The position numbers and the translations under genes were made by a program. The notes beneath the pieces were generated by a model. The model worked only from the letters and a program-made list of their open reading frames with translations, searched no databases and was not told the origin of the DNA. From Syntrophaceae bacterium UBA5744 (lineage in GTDB: Bacteria > Desulfobacterota > Syntrophia > Syntrophales > UBA2192), in assembly GCA_002419215.1 (NCBI GenBank), contig DIFQ01000059.1, positions 282-64,281 of the forward strand: a stretch of DNA of 64,000 nt, read 5' to 3'. This document shows, piece after piece, positions 40,954 to 49,266 of this stretch (within the stretch, counting starts at the first letter, position 1; the number at the start of each line of letters is the position of its first letter).

Positions 40954-41691
40954 ATGAAGAAAGGACTCATCGCCGCCGGTGTCCTGCTGGCGCTTGTCAT
41001 TATCGCCTCCGTCGCTCTCGTCGTGAGGCTCGACGGACTGATCACGAAGGCCGTCAACACCTACGGCCCGGAGATCACGGGGACGGAGATCCTTGTCGAC
41101 GACGTGCGCGTGTCCTTCCTTTCCGGCGAGGCAACGATCAGGAATTTCATCATGACCAACCCGAGGGGTTTTCGTTCGCCCCGGGCCATGAAGGTGGCCT
41201 CCGTCTCCGTGAGCCTGGAGCTGACCTCCCTGCTGTCCGACACGGTCGTCATCCGGCGTCTCGAGATCGTGGAGCCGGATATCACCTACGAGAAGCGCGG
41301 CGGCACGGACAACTTCAAGACCATCGCGAAACACGCCGAGCAGAAGGCGAAAGAGGCGGGGATTGTCTCCGGGGAAACCGTTGAAGGAATACCGGGGAAG
41401 AAACTTCGGATCCGGGAGTTCATCATGCGGGGAGGACGGGTGACCCTGCACACGCCGGACCTGCCGTCGGGCACGGCCGGCGCGGCGCTGCCCGACATCC
41501 GGATGCGGGATGTCGGCAAGGACGGTGCGCCCCCCTCGGAGGTCTTCAGCCGGATCCTGGCCGTGCTGGTTGACCGCCTGACGATGCCCATCGTCGCGGA
41601 CACGCTCAACCGCAGTCTTCTCGAAGCCCGCAAGTCGGCCGAAAAAGGCACCCGCACCCTCACGGACAAAATCAAGGACTTCTTCAAATAA
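40954..41691 (+). CDS. AsmA/DUF748-like envelope protein
   Basis: 245 aa. An N-terminal membrane anchor (LIAAGVLLALVIIASVALVV) is followed by a beta-rich domain. It contains AVNTYGPEITGTEILVDDVR, ATIRNFIMTNPRGF and SVSVSLELTSLLSDTVVIRR, then IVEPDITYE. This is the start of AsmA-type domains, which span the periplasm and are linked to lipid traffic. Much shorter than full AsmA. Monocistronic; no direct partner nearby. Confidence 0.75.
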   Translation: MKKGLIAAGVLLALVIIASVALVVRLDGLITKAVNTYGPEITGTEILVDDVRVSFLSGEATIRNFIMTNPRGFRSPRAMKVASVSVSLELTSLLSDTVVIRRLEIVEPDITYEKRGGTDNFKTIAKHAEQKAKEAGIVSGETVEGIPGKKLRIREFIMRGGRVTLHTPDLPSGTAGAALPDIRMRDVGKDGAPPSEVFSRILAVLVDRLTMPIVADTLNRSLLEARKSAEKGTRTLTDKIKDFFK

Positions 41692-41844
41692 AAAATCCCC
41701 CTTCTTTACATCGCCTCTGCCTTTCGTGCATCCCCACACGCTGCGGCGGTTTCCTTGCGGCTGACCCTTTCACCTGCGAGTTCTTGACCGGGGGCGCCTG
41801 TGAAAGACCCTATTCCTTAATCTTCCTCTCCCTTGAGCGGAGAG

Positions 41845-41883
41845 CCCTTCGATAAACTCAGGGCCGTGAGCTTGTCGAACGGG
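41845..41883. repeat. CCCTTCGATAAACTCA inverted repeat
   Basis: CCCTTCGATAAACTCA and its imperfect inverse TGAGCTTGTCGAACGGG around GGGCCG. This is a widespread dispersed palindrome type (TTCGACAAGCTCA) in many bacterial genomes. Confidence 0.7.
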
Positions 41884-41958
41884 ACAGAGGTGAGGGTGAA
41901 TCGCGCCCTTCCTCAGGTATCCGGGAGCGCAACCATGAACGGTTCTTTTCTTGCCGGG

Positions 41959-41985
41959 AAGCCCCGCCCTGCGGGCGGGGGGCTT
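41959..41985. terminator. GC-rich hairpin
   Basis: AAGCCCCGCCC-TGC-GGGCGGGGGGCTT. Very stable; without a clear U tract it may be a terminator or part of a repeat. Confidence 0.4.
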
Positions 41986-42207
41986 CACATTGCAGGGTGA
42001 GTCACATTGAGGAAACCCTGTTGGAAACAGTCGCGCCTGCAGCAGCCAGTCAGGAGATGTCCCACGTTTGATTTTCCTGCTGATCGGAAGAGACGGGTAA
42101 GCGGGTTGCCAGACAATTGGCTGGTTGCAACCTGGGTTTTTTTCGGGTAGTGTAACGCAGAAAAAGATGAATAGAAGCGCCAGGAAAATGAGAAAGGAGG
42201 AATCGCT

Positions 42208-43212
42208 ATGAGTACGACAATACACGGAAAGGTTGCAAAATGCGCGGTCCTGTTGTTCGCGGCCGTGATCCTGATCGGTTTTTCGAGCAACGCGTTTGCC
42301 GTCACGCTGACGCTCGGCCACGGGGCCTCGCCCGGGAATCCACGCACCATCGCCGCAGAGGCATTCGCGAAGATGGTTTCGGAGCGCACGAAAGGCAGTG
42401 TCACCATCAAGATTGCCGGCGCCGAACAGCTCGGAAACGACGTCGCCATGCTGACATCCCTGCGAATCGGCGCGCTCGACTTGACGGCGAACAGCCAGGG
42501 CCCGGCCGCCGGCCTGGTTCCGGAAGTTGCCGCCCTGGGCCTGCCCTTTCTGTTTTCCGATGCCGACGCCGCCCACAAGGTGCTCAGCGGGCCCGTCGGT
42601 GAGCGTTTGAACAAGAGGTTCGCCGAAGTGGGAATCGTGGTCCTGGACTGGTGGGACAACGGGATCCGACACATCACGAATTCCAAGCGGCCCATCAACA
42701 TGCCGGCCGACCTCAAGGGGCTCAAGATCCGCACCCCGGCCGATCCGATGACCGTGGATATTTTCCAGGCGCTCGGCGCGGCAACCCAGCAGATCGCCTT
42801 CGGCGAGCTGTACGTCGCCCTCCAGCAGGGCGTCGTCGACGGCCAGGAGAACCCGCTTGCGAACATCGCCAGCAACAAGCTCTACGAAGTGAACAAGTAC
42901 ATCTCCCTTTCCGGCCACAAGTGGGAGTCCACCCCGTTCCTGATGTCGCAGATGGCGGTCAAGAAGGTCAAACCGGCCGAGCTCGAAGTCATCAAAAAGG
43001 CCGCGAAAGAGGCGGGGGCCCTCCAGCGCCGGCTGATGGCCGAGACGGACAAGAAACTGCTCGCGGAGTTCAAGGCGAACCCCAACGTTGCCGTCAACCA
43101 GGCAAACCGGGCGGCGTTCCAGGCGGCGACTGCGAGTGTCGTCGAAAAGTGGCAGGCGAAACCCTTCGGCTCCTTCGTCACGGAGCTCGTGGCCGCGGCG
43201 AAGAAGAAGTGA
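42208..43212 (+). CDS. TRAP transporter substrate-binding protein, second system
   Basis: 334 aa. The signal peptide ends near SNAFA. Mature start VTLTLGHGASPGNPRTIAAE; ligand-Arg region LKGLKIRTPADPMTVDIFQA; then FGELYVALQQGVVDGQENPL, a strong DctP signature. AAAGGAGGAATCGCT precedes the ATG. Sequence features differ clearly from the first DctP (39641), so a different acid is probably bound. The operon ends with an SDR oxidoreductase, which suggests a hydroxy or sugar acid. Confidence 0.92.
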   Translation: MSTTIHGKVAKCAVLLFAAVILIGFSSNAFAVTLTLGHGASPGNPRTIAAEAFAKMVSERTKGSVTIKIAGAEQLGNDVAMLTSLRIGALDLTANSQGPAAGLVPEVAALGLPFLFSDADAAHKVLSGPVGERLNKRFAEVGIVVLDWWDNGIRHITNSKRPINMPADLKGLKIRTPADPMTVDIFQALGAATQQIAFGELYVALQQGVVDGQENPLANIASNKLYEVNKYISLSGHKWESTPFLMSQMAVKKVKPAELEVIKKAAKEAGALQRRLMAETDKKLLAEFKANPNVAVNQANRAAFQAATASVVEKWQAKPFGSFVTELVAAAKKK

Positions 43213-43219
43213 TCGCCGC

Positions 43220-43792
43220 ATGACGGGTGTTCATGGCGGGGACCCGCCCGTCAAAGGGTCTGCCGGCCGGCGCATCGCTTTTGCCGCGGCGAGCGGCATC
43301 GATCGTCTCATCACGCGTCTGTGCCGTTTCATCGTTCTGGTGACGGGGATCGCGCTGACGGTGATTCTGACGGGCAACGTTGTCGCGCGCTACGTGTTGG
43401 CAAGCGGCGGCATCGATGCCGCGCAGGAGCTCCCGGAGCTCCTGTTTCCATGGTTCATCGTCGCGGGGATCGCACTGGCCGCGCAGGCAGGCGGGCATCT
43501 GGGTGTTGACTGGCTCTACGACCGGCTCGGGCCGCGCGGTCGTGTCTGGTTCCTGCATCTCGTGAACGCGATCGTGATCGCGTCCTACCTGATCCTCTGC
43601 GGGCAGTCGCTGCTCCTGGCGGAGAGCACGTGGGTGCAAGTCAGTCCCGTACTCAAAATTCCGACCAGCCAGGGGTACATGGCTGTGGCGCTGGGCTGTC
43701 TGCTCCTGGCTCTTGCAGCGGCATGTTCCTCCGTGCGCATTGCGTCGACCGGGCCCGAAACGCGTTTCACGCTCACCTATAAAGAGACCTGA
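43220..43792 (+). CDS. TRAP transporter small permease, second system
   Basis: 190 aa from the ATG at 43220, 7 nt after dctP. Four spans; AAQELPELLFPWFIVAGIAL and GGHLGVDWLYDRL are DctQ hallmarks. A Gly/Arg-rich N-terminal tail precedes the first span. The next gene begins 2 nt after the stop. Confidence 0.88.
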   Translation: MTGVHGGDPPVKGSAGRRIAFAAASGIDRLITRLCRFIVLVTGIALTVILTGNVVARYVLASGGIDAAQELPELLFPWFIVAGIALAAQAGGHLGVDWLYDRLGPRGRVWFLHLVNAIVIASYLILCGQSLLLAESTWVQVSPVLKIPTSQGYMAVALGCLLLALAAACSSVRIASTGPETRFTLTYKET

Positions 43793-43794
43793 CC

Positions 43795-45054
43795 ATGAGT
43801 TTTGTCCTCACCCTTGCGTTTATCGCGCTCATGCTGCTCGCCGTTCCGGTGGGGCACGGGATGGTCATCGCGGCAGCCGTGGCGGTCCTGTGGGACGGGA
43901 CCCTGCCGCTCATGATTGTGGCCCAGCAGCTGTTTCAGCAGACCCAGTCGTTTCCGATGCTGGCCCTGCCTTTCTTCATGCTGGCGGGAAGCCTGATGAT
44001 GGGCGGCCGGCTTGGAAAGGAACTCCTGATGTTCGCGTCCGAGTTCATGAAGCGCTTCACGGGGGGCGAGCTCTCCACCACCGTGGTGGCCTCTGCCGTC
44101 TTCGGCGGCGTTTCCGGAAGCGCCGTCGCCAACTCCTCGGCTCTCGGTCCGGTCCTCATCCCGTGGCAGAAAAAGTGCGGTTACCCCGCCGGCCTGTGCG
44201 CGGCCAATATGGCGACGTCGTCCGTCCTTGATATCCTGATCCCGCCGTCGATCCCCATGATTCTCTACTCCCTGATCAGCGGCGTGAGCGTGGCCGACCT
44301 CTTCATCGCCGGCGTCCTTCCGGGCCTGCTCATGGCGGGAAGCTTCATCTTCCTGTGCTGGTGGATCTCCAGGCGCCGGGGTTACAAGAACACCGGTTCG
44401 GCGATCGGGAAACGGGAATTGCTTCGACTCGCCCTCAGATCGCTCCCCGCGCTCGCCATGCCGGTCTGGATCCTCGTCTTCCTGCGTTTCGGGGTTGCGA
44501 CGCCGACCGAGGTGGCCGTGCTTGCCGTCGTCTACTCCATCCTGCTGAGCGTCATCCTGTACAGGGACCTCAACTGGGCCCGCTTCAAGGAGGCGATGGT
44601 CGAGGCCGGGATTGCCACCGGCATCGTGATGCTGGTGATCATGGGCAGCGCGGCCTGCGGCTGGCTTTTGACGTTCGACGAGGTGCCGGCGCGATTTGTC
44701 GCCTGGGTGTCCGCGACGATCCAGAGTCCCTGGCTTATTTTGATGGCGATGAACGTGGTGCTGCTCGTTGTCGGCATGCCCCTCGATCTGCCGCCGGCCC
44801 TGCTTCTTTTCGGGCCCATCTTCGTGCCGTTGGGATTGTCTCTCGGTCTGGATCCCGTCCAGCTCGGGCTGATCATGGTCATCAACCTGGGAATCGGCGT
44901 CTACACGCCGCCTGTGGGAACCACGCTGTTCATCTCCACGAGCATCGCCAAGTGTTCGCTGGACGAGACGACCCGGGAGCTCTGGCCGTTTTTCTTCGCC
45001 GCTTGTCTTCTGTTGCTTGCGGTGACGTACATCCCTGCGCTGACGCTTTACTGA
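43795..45054 (+). CDS. TRAP transporter large permease, second system
   Basis: 419 aa with about 12 spans. Motifs FGGVSGSAVANSSALGPVLI, DILIPPSIPMILYSLISGVS, LFIAGVLPGLLMAGSFIFLC and YTPPVGTTLFISTSIAKCSL. Works with the preceding DctQ and DctP. Followed by an SDR gene on the same strand. Confidence 0.92.
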   Translation: MSFVLTLAFIALMLLAVPVGHGMVIAAAVAVLWDGTLPLMIVAQQLFQQTQSFPMLALPFFMLAGSLMMGGRLGKELLMFASEFMKRFTGGELSTTVVASAVFGGVSGSAVANSSALGPVLIPWQKKCGYPAGLCAANMATSSVLDILIPPSIPMILYSLISGVSVADLFIAGVLPGLLMAGSFIFLCWWISRRRGYKNTGSAIGKRELLRLALRSLPALAMPVWILVFLRFGVATPTEVAVLAVVYSILLSVILYRDLNWARFKEAMVEAGIATGIVMLVIMGSAACGWLLTFDEVPARFVAWVSATIQSPWLILMAMNVVLLVVGMPLDLPPALLLFGPIFVPLGLSLGLDPVQLGLIMVINLGIGVYTPPVGTTLFISTSIAKCSLDETTRELWPFFFAACLLLLAVTYIPALTLY

Positions 45055-45133
45055 GACGTGCCGGGGCGCGGAAACCCGATCCTGCAGCGTGTCGGGCAGA
45101 AACGATTACGAAACAAAAGGAGACGATAAAGAG

Positions 45134-45892
45134 ATGTCGTTTGAAAAGAGAGTTGCGATCGTCACGGGTGCAGGCTCACCGAGAGGGATCGGACGCGCGA
45201 TTGCCCTGACCCTGGCGAAAAGAGGTGCCGATGTGGTTGTCGGCGATATGGATCTGGCAGGCGCGGAAAGAGTGGCCGAGGAAATCAGAGCCATGAAGCG
45301 CAGCGCCATTGCCGTCAAAGTCGATGTAACCAGGCAAACGGACGTAGCCGAACTCGTTCGCACGGCGCTCGACCGCTTCGGCAGGATCGACATCCTGGTG
45401 AACAACGCGGGGATCACCCAGCCGATCAAGGTGGTGGACATGACGGAGAAAGACTGGGACCGCATCCTGGCGGTCAACCTGAAAGGAACGTTTCTTTGCT
45501 CCCAGGCTGTTCTCGCCACGATGATCAAGCAAGGGTACGGCCGCATCGTCAACATGAGCTCTGTCTCGGCAAAGAGGGGCGGGGGCGTGTTCGGCGGGGC
45601 GCACTACAGCGCGGCGAAGGCAGGCATCCTCGGATTTGCCAAGGCCCTGGCGCGGGAGGTTGCCGCCCACGGGATCACCGTCAACTCCGTTGCCCCCGGG
45701 CTGATTGCCACGGACATCCGCGGAGGCCTCGAATCGCCCGAGCGGCAGAAGGAGATGTCCAGGGACATCCCATGCCAGAGAATCGGAACGCCCGAAGAGG
45801 TGGCTGCAACGGTCGCTTTTCTGGCGTCGGAGGAAGCCGCTTACATTACCGGCGAGGATATCGATATCAACGGCGGTTCGCACATGGATTAG
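45134..45892 (+). CDS. SDR-family oxidoreductase (FabG-like)
   Basis: 252 aa from the ATG at 45134 (MSFEKRVAIVTGAG). NAD(P) motif TGAGSPRGIG, NNAGITQ and catalytic Ser-Tyr-Lys in NMSSVSAKRGG and HYSAAKAGI. The C-terminus EDIDINGGSHMD is typical. It lies 79 nt after the TRAP permease, so it probably oxidises or reduces the imported compound. A fatty-acid 3-oxoacyl reductase role is less likely in this context. Confidence 0.88.
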   Translation: MSFEKRVAIVTGAGSPRGIGRAIALTLAKRGADVVVGDMDLAGAERVAEEIRAMKRSAIAVKVDVTRQTDVAELVRTALDRFGRIDILVNNAGITQPIKVVDMTEKDWDRILAVNLKGTFLCSQAVLATMIKQGYGRIVNMSSVSAKRGGGVFGGAHYSAAKAGILGFAKALAREVAAHGITVNSVAPGLIATDIRGGLESPERQKEMSRDIPCQRIGTPEEVAATVAFLASEEAAYITGEDIDINGGSHMD

Positions 45893-45968
45893 CTTCACGG
45901 CCCTTGATGCGCCCCCGGTCACCAGCCTTGCTTACGTCTCCCGGGCTGGTCAAAAAGGTGCAAACGCC

Positions 45969-46126
45969 AGGCCCCCGGATAAGATCGCGAAGTGAGGAAG
46001 TTATGAAGAGCGGAAGATCGGAGTGGATGGTATTATTTCTTCTCTTATCCGCTCTTCCTCACTTCTGCTCTTCCGATCTTCACAGCCTTGATGCTTGAAG
46101 ACGAATGTTAGGCATTCATCGGGATG
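45969..46126 (-). repeat. 158-nt palindromic element, copy 4 (inverted)
   Basis: Reverse complement of 27375-27532 with two differences. Contains GCTCTTCCGATCT (46067-46079). On both sides it is flanked by CCCCCGG modules not all present around copy 3, so copy 4 sits in a larger composite. Confidence 0.9.
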
Positions 46127-46216
46127 CCCCCGGTCAACCGCCCATTTTCCTCCTCAGGCTGGTCAAAAGGGGTTGGCTGCAAGGGGTGCGAGCACGAAGG
46201 CCAAGGAAGAGGATCC

Positions 46217-46256
46217 TTCACCCTCACCCCGGCCCTCTCCCCTCGAGGGAGAGGGA
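46217..46256. repeat. CCCTCACCCC...CTCTCCC/GGGAGAG palindrome
   Basis: TTCACCCTCACCCCGGCCCT followed by CTCTCCCCTCGAGGGAGAG. The same element with CAAGGG in the centre occurs at 56297-56333. A widespread proteobacterial palindromic repeat. Confidence 0.75.
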
Positions 46257-46297
46257 GCCTGCAGGGTGAATTTCCCCCGGAGAGGGGGAAATAGATA

Positions 46298-46735
46298 TTA
46301 AAACACCTGCCAGCCGCTGTACATCCTCGCCATCTCGATCACCCGGCTGTAAACCCGCTCCAGGGGTTTCCACTCCTCGGGAACGGCATAGCCCCAGCTC
46401 ATGGGGAAGGTCGCTTCGCCCCCGCTGCCGGCCAGCGTGAGTTCGCGTATCAGTGCCTCGTTTCCTTTTTGCGGTTTCTTGTCGTTGAGCGGGTTTACCG
46501 AATCGGGCAGGATGCCGAACAGCGCCTTCCCGTCCTTGACGGGCACCTTGTATTTCTTGCGCTGACCGCCCCAGGAGAGCAGCAGCTCGAACTCGTCTTC
46601 CTCGAACAGCGGCAGGTTGGCCCGCGTGAGCCGTATCTCCGCCACGGGGCCCAATTCCTTCAGTCGGACCCTGATCTCCGATGTTTCGAGCGCCTTCAGA
46701 TCGATCTTGCCGGCAGGCTGTTTTCGACGGGCCAT
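46298..46735 (-). CDS. Hypothetical protein
   Basis: 145 aa, soluble. Starts MARRKQPAGKIDLKALETSE; contains VRLKELGPVAEIRLTRANLP, FELLLSWGGQRKKYKVPVKD and a C-terminal helix ERVYSRVIEMARMYSGW. No signal or membrane span and no motif I can name. Placed alone between a repeat region and a divergent transporter gene. Confidence 0.65.
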   Translation of the reverse strand: MARRKQPAGKIDLKALETSEIRVRLKELGPVAEIRLTRANLPLFEEDEFELLLSWGGQRKKYKVPVKDGKALFGILPDSVNPLNDKKPQKGNEALIRELTLAGSGGEATFPMSWGYAVPEEWKPLERVYSRVIEMARMYSGWQVF

Positions 46736-46884
46736 ATCAATACACCCCCCCCGGGAAATGATTGGTCGTCAAATCAGGAAAAAGAACGTTACTCGATCCC
46801 TATCACAGCTCGAGGAAGAAGAGAAGGGTTCAGAATGAAGCGGGCGTGATATAATGATAATTATTGCGCTGCCGGCAGGAGAGA

Positions 46885-47778
46885 ATGAACGCAATGAGTT
46901 CACCCGGACGATTCGGTTATCTCTACGTTGCCCTGTCTGCGCTGCTGTTCGCCATCTCGGGGACGGCCTCCAAGTTCCTCTTTCTCCAGGGCGTCACACC
47001 GTATCAACTTGTCCAGATCCGCACGGTCATCGCCTCGGCGGTCCTCCTGGCATGGATTGCGATCGCGGATCCCTCCACCCTGAAGATCTCCCGGCAGAGC
47101 CTGCCCCGCTTCATCCTCCTGGGATTCGTGCTTGCGGCGACCATGTTCGCCTACTTCTACGCCATCAGCAAGATCCAGGTGGCGGCTGCGATCCTGCTCC
47201 AGTATCAGTCGCCGGTGCTCGTTGCCGCATACGCCCTGGCCTTTTCGGGAGAGCGACATTCCACTTCGACCCTTCTGGCCATTGCCGGCTCGGGCCTCGG
47301 CTGCTATCTGGCTGTCGGCGCCTATACGCTAGACCTGCTGAGCCTCAACAAAGCGGGGATCATCGGCGGACTGGGCGCGGCGGCCTTCCTGACCTGTTAT
47401 ACCTTCCTGAGCGAGTCGGCCCTGCATCGATACAAGCCCTGGACGGTTCTCTTCTATGCGTCGCTTTTCGCCGCCGCAGCCTGCAACATCCTGCTTTCGC
47501 CTTTCGAAGGGCTGACCCGATCCTACAACGCCACCCAGTGGTTCTGGATCCTGTTCATCAGCACAGCCGGCACGGCGGTTTCGCTGGGGCTCTACAACAA
47601 GGGCCTGCGCATGATCCGATCCACCCACGCCAGCGTCACGGCAACCCTGCAGCCCATCGCCGCCACCGTCATCGCCTTCTTTTTTCTCGACGAAATCATG
47701 AGGCCCTGGCAGGTCGTGGGCGTTCTCCTCGTCGTCTCATCCATCATTCTCCTGCAGGTCGGGAAAGAAAAGAGGTAG
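46885..47778 (+). CDS. EamA/DMT family transporter
   Basis: 297 aa, ten membrane spans in two five-span halves. The first half begins YLYVALSALLFAISGTASKF; the second contains GTAVSLGLYNKGLRMIRST and ASVTATLQPIAATVIAFFFL. This is the drug/metabolite transporter fold, usually an exporter of amino acids or metabolites. Starts at 46885 (CAGGAGAG just upstream); ATG 46894 is an alternative. No substrate can be inferred. Confidence 0.88.
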   Translation: MNAMSSPGRFGYLYVALSALLFAISGTASKFLFLQGVTPYQLVQIRTVIASAVLLAWIAIADPSTLKISRQSLPRFILLGFVLAATMFAYFYAISKIQVAAAILLQYQSPVLVAAYALAFSGERHSTSTLLAIAGSGLGCYLAVGAYTLDLLSLNKAGIIGGLGAAAFLTCYTFLSESALHRYKPWTVLFYASLFAAAACNILLSPFEGLTRSYNATQWFWILFISTAGTAVSLGLYNKGLRMIRSTHASVTATLQPIAATVIAFFFLDEIMRPWQVVGVLLVVSSIILLQVGKEKR

Positions 47779-47929
47779 ATGCACAGCCCTCAGCCAAACA
47801 CCTCCATTTTTTCATACATCAAAGGAGATTCGGGGTCGAGAGGTAAACCCTTTCCGGGGGCTCTGAGCATAGGGTATCGGGTAAAGGGATCAGGAATGCC
47901 CCTCACAGGCCACGCGCTACACGCTTCTT

Positions 47930-49021
47930 TTAATGTGCCGCGGCGTCGCGTGCCGCCGTTGTAGCGAGGATGCTCGTATCAAGGGTTTCCGGGGCGGCCA
48001 GCTGCGAAAGCGGGTAGGGATTTTTCACGGCGAGAGCCGACAGCCGGGCCGCCGGGGTGGCAAACCCCAGCCGGTTGTCCTGCTTGTCGCCCCCCCAGAA
48101 GATCGCAACCACCTCGCCCCGCGAATTGCAGACGGGGCTTCCGCTTGCCCCGTAGGTCAACGGCGTGGCAAGGCGGATCCCCATCCAGGGATGGGTAGAC
48201 GAGGGGGCAAGGGTCCCTTCGGCCAGGGCCTCGGTGAAGACCTTGTGGCGGCTGACGACTAAAACCCGGTCGCCCGCATCGGAGGAGACGTTCACGGTCA
48301 GGGCCCTCACGTCGTCCCGGGGGATGCCCGTTGCAAGCACGATGAGGTCGTTTGCGGCATCCTCGGCCGCGATGCCGCGCACGGGGTATCTCTGGCCCTG
48401 GTGCGTGACGATCTCGGCATGGTCCACCCCGCGCATCACGTGATGGTTGGTAACCACAAGGCCCTCGCCACCGTAGAAAAACCCCGTGCCGTAGCCCTTG
48501 CCGGGGCAGCTGACGAGAACGACGGAGGGCGCGACCTTGCGCTGGAGATCCTGGTCGGTGAGCGCATAAACGGTCTCCCGCTGCGGTGTCGTCATCTTCA
48601 CAACGACCCTCTGGGCGGCATTCTTGACCCGCTTGGCAAACTGGTACTCGCGGCTGCCGCTGAGGAACTCGCGCAGCGATGAGAAATGATGACCGGCGAC
48701 GCTGCAGGTGATGATGCCGAGGACGATGACCATGGACAGCACGACGCGGCGGCGCAGGAGCTTCCTGAGTCTCCGGTAGAAGAGCACCGTGAGCAGGATG
48801 GTGATGTAGAACGGCCCCCGGATGATGATGGAGGGCTTCTGGGTCATCTCGATGGCTTCGCGCAGGATGAAATAGTCGCACCAGGCGAAGGCGAACCCCA
48901 TGAGGGCAAGGACCGCGCCGAGGAAAAACAGGGCCCTGCGGCTGAAAGATTCCCTCAGCTTCCGGTAGAAGATCACAGCGAACAGGAGTGTGGTGAGAAA
49001 AAACGCCGCAACGATGATCAC
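47930..49021 (-). CDS. Membrane-anchored trypsin-like serine protease A
   Basis: 363 aa. The N-terminal part holds three hydrophobic stretches (about 1-17, 31-50, 66-82) and a fourth at 94-108, each after a basic FYRKLRESFSRR or FYRRLRKLLRRR loop. The chymotrypsin-type domain has His194 (TNHHV), Asp225 (ANDLIVLA) and Ser294 (YGASGSPV). No PDZ domain. A paralogous protease follows 245 nt upstream on the same strand. Probably acts in the periplasm, anchored in the inner membrane; targets unknown. Confidence 0.85.
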   Translation of the reverse strand: MIIVAAFFLTTLLFAVIFYRKLRESFSRRALFFLGAVLALMGFAFAWCDYFILREAIEMTQKPSIIIRGPFYITILLTVLFYRRLRKLLRRRVVLSMVIVLGIITCSVAGHHFSSLREFLSGSREYQFAKRVKNAAQRVVVKMTTPQRETVYALTDQDLQRKVAPSVVLVSCPGKGYGTGFFYGGEGLVVTNHHVMRGVDHAEIVTHQGQRYPVRGIAAEDAANDLIVLATGIPRDDVRALTVNVSSDAGDRVLVVSRHKVFTEALAEGTLAPSSTHPWMGIRLATPLTYGASGSPVCNSRGEVVAIFWGGDKQDNRLGFATPAARLSALAVKNPYPLSQLAAPETLDTSILATTAARDAAAH

Positions 49022-49222
49022 CCGGGCCTCCGCCTAAATACCGTTTTGGATGGAACCCTCCCGCAGCGGGCGGCTCCCTTATCTCTTATCGGCAGAGTTC
49101 GACGGAAATTGAGGGAAAAGCAATCGGTTGGAGGGAAACCACTACGCGGCGGGCATCAGGAACCCGAAGCCCGCAGACGACCCCCCTTTGGCTCCCACCT
49201 TATGACTCAGGTGGATCCTGAC

Positions 49223-49260
49223 GGGATAGACTGAATAGACGGAACAGACCGAATAGACTC
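49223..49260. repeat. GAATAGAC/GAACAGACC words
   Basis: ATAGACTGAATAGACGGAAC and AGACCGAATAGACTC directly after the stop of protease B. The inverse words (GTCTGTTCTGTCTATTCG) lie at about 50800-50818, on the other side of that gene, so the pair brackets it. Confidence 0.55.
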
Positions 49261-49266
49261 TTGATT

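Larger units (their letters stand above)
41692..42207. other. Repeat-rich intergenic region
   Basis: Contains a TTGACCGGGGGCGCC module (about 41786) shared with the 158-nt element ends, an inverted repeat at 41845-41883 and a GC-rich hairpin at 41959-41985. The near-palindrome CCAGACAATTGGCTGG (about 42105) precedes the second TRAP operon. No gene seen. Confidence 0.5.
45893..46297. other. Repeat-mosaic intergenic region
   Basis: Composed of CCCCCGGTCA and TTGACCAGCC-type modules: GCCCCCGGTCACCAGCC (about 45910), CCCGGGCTGGTCAAAAAGG (45941), then the 158-nt element, CCCCCGGTCAACCGCCC (46127) and AGGCTGGTCAAAAGGGG (46157). A CCCTCACCCC/GGGAGAGGG palindrome follows. No gene. Confidence 0.6.

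Noticed and set aside
42100..42130. Near-palindrome CCAGACAATTGGCTGG upstream of the second TRAP operon
   Set aside because: Symmetry is imperfect and no promoter could be placed next to it, so I do not call it an operator.
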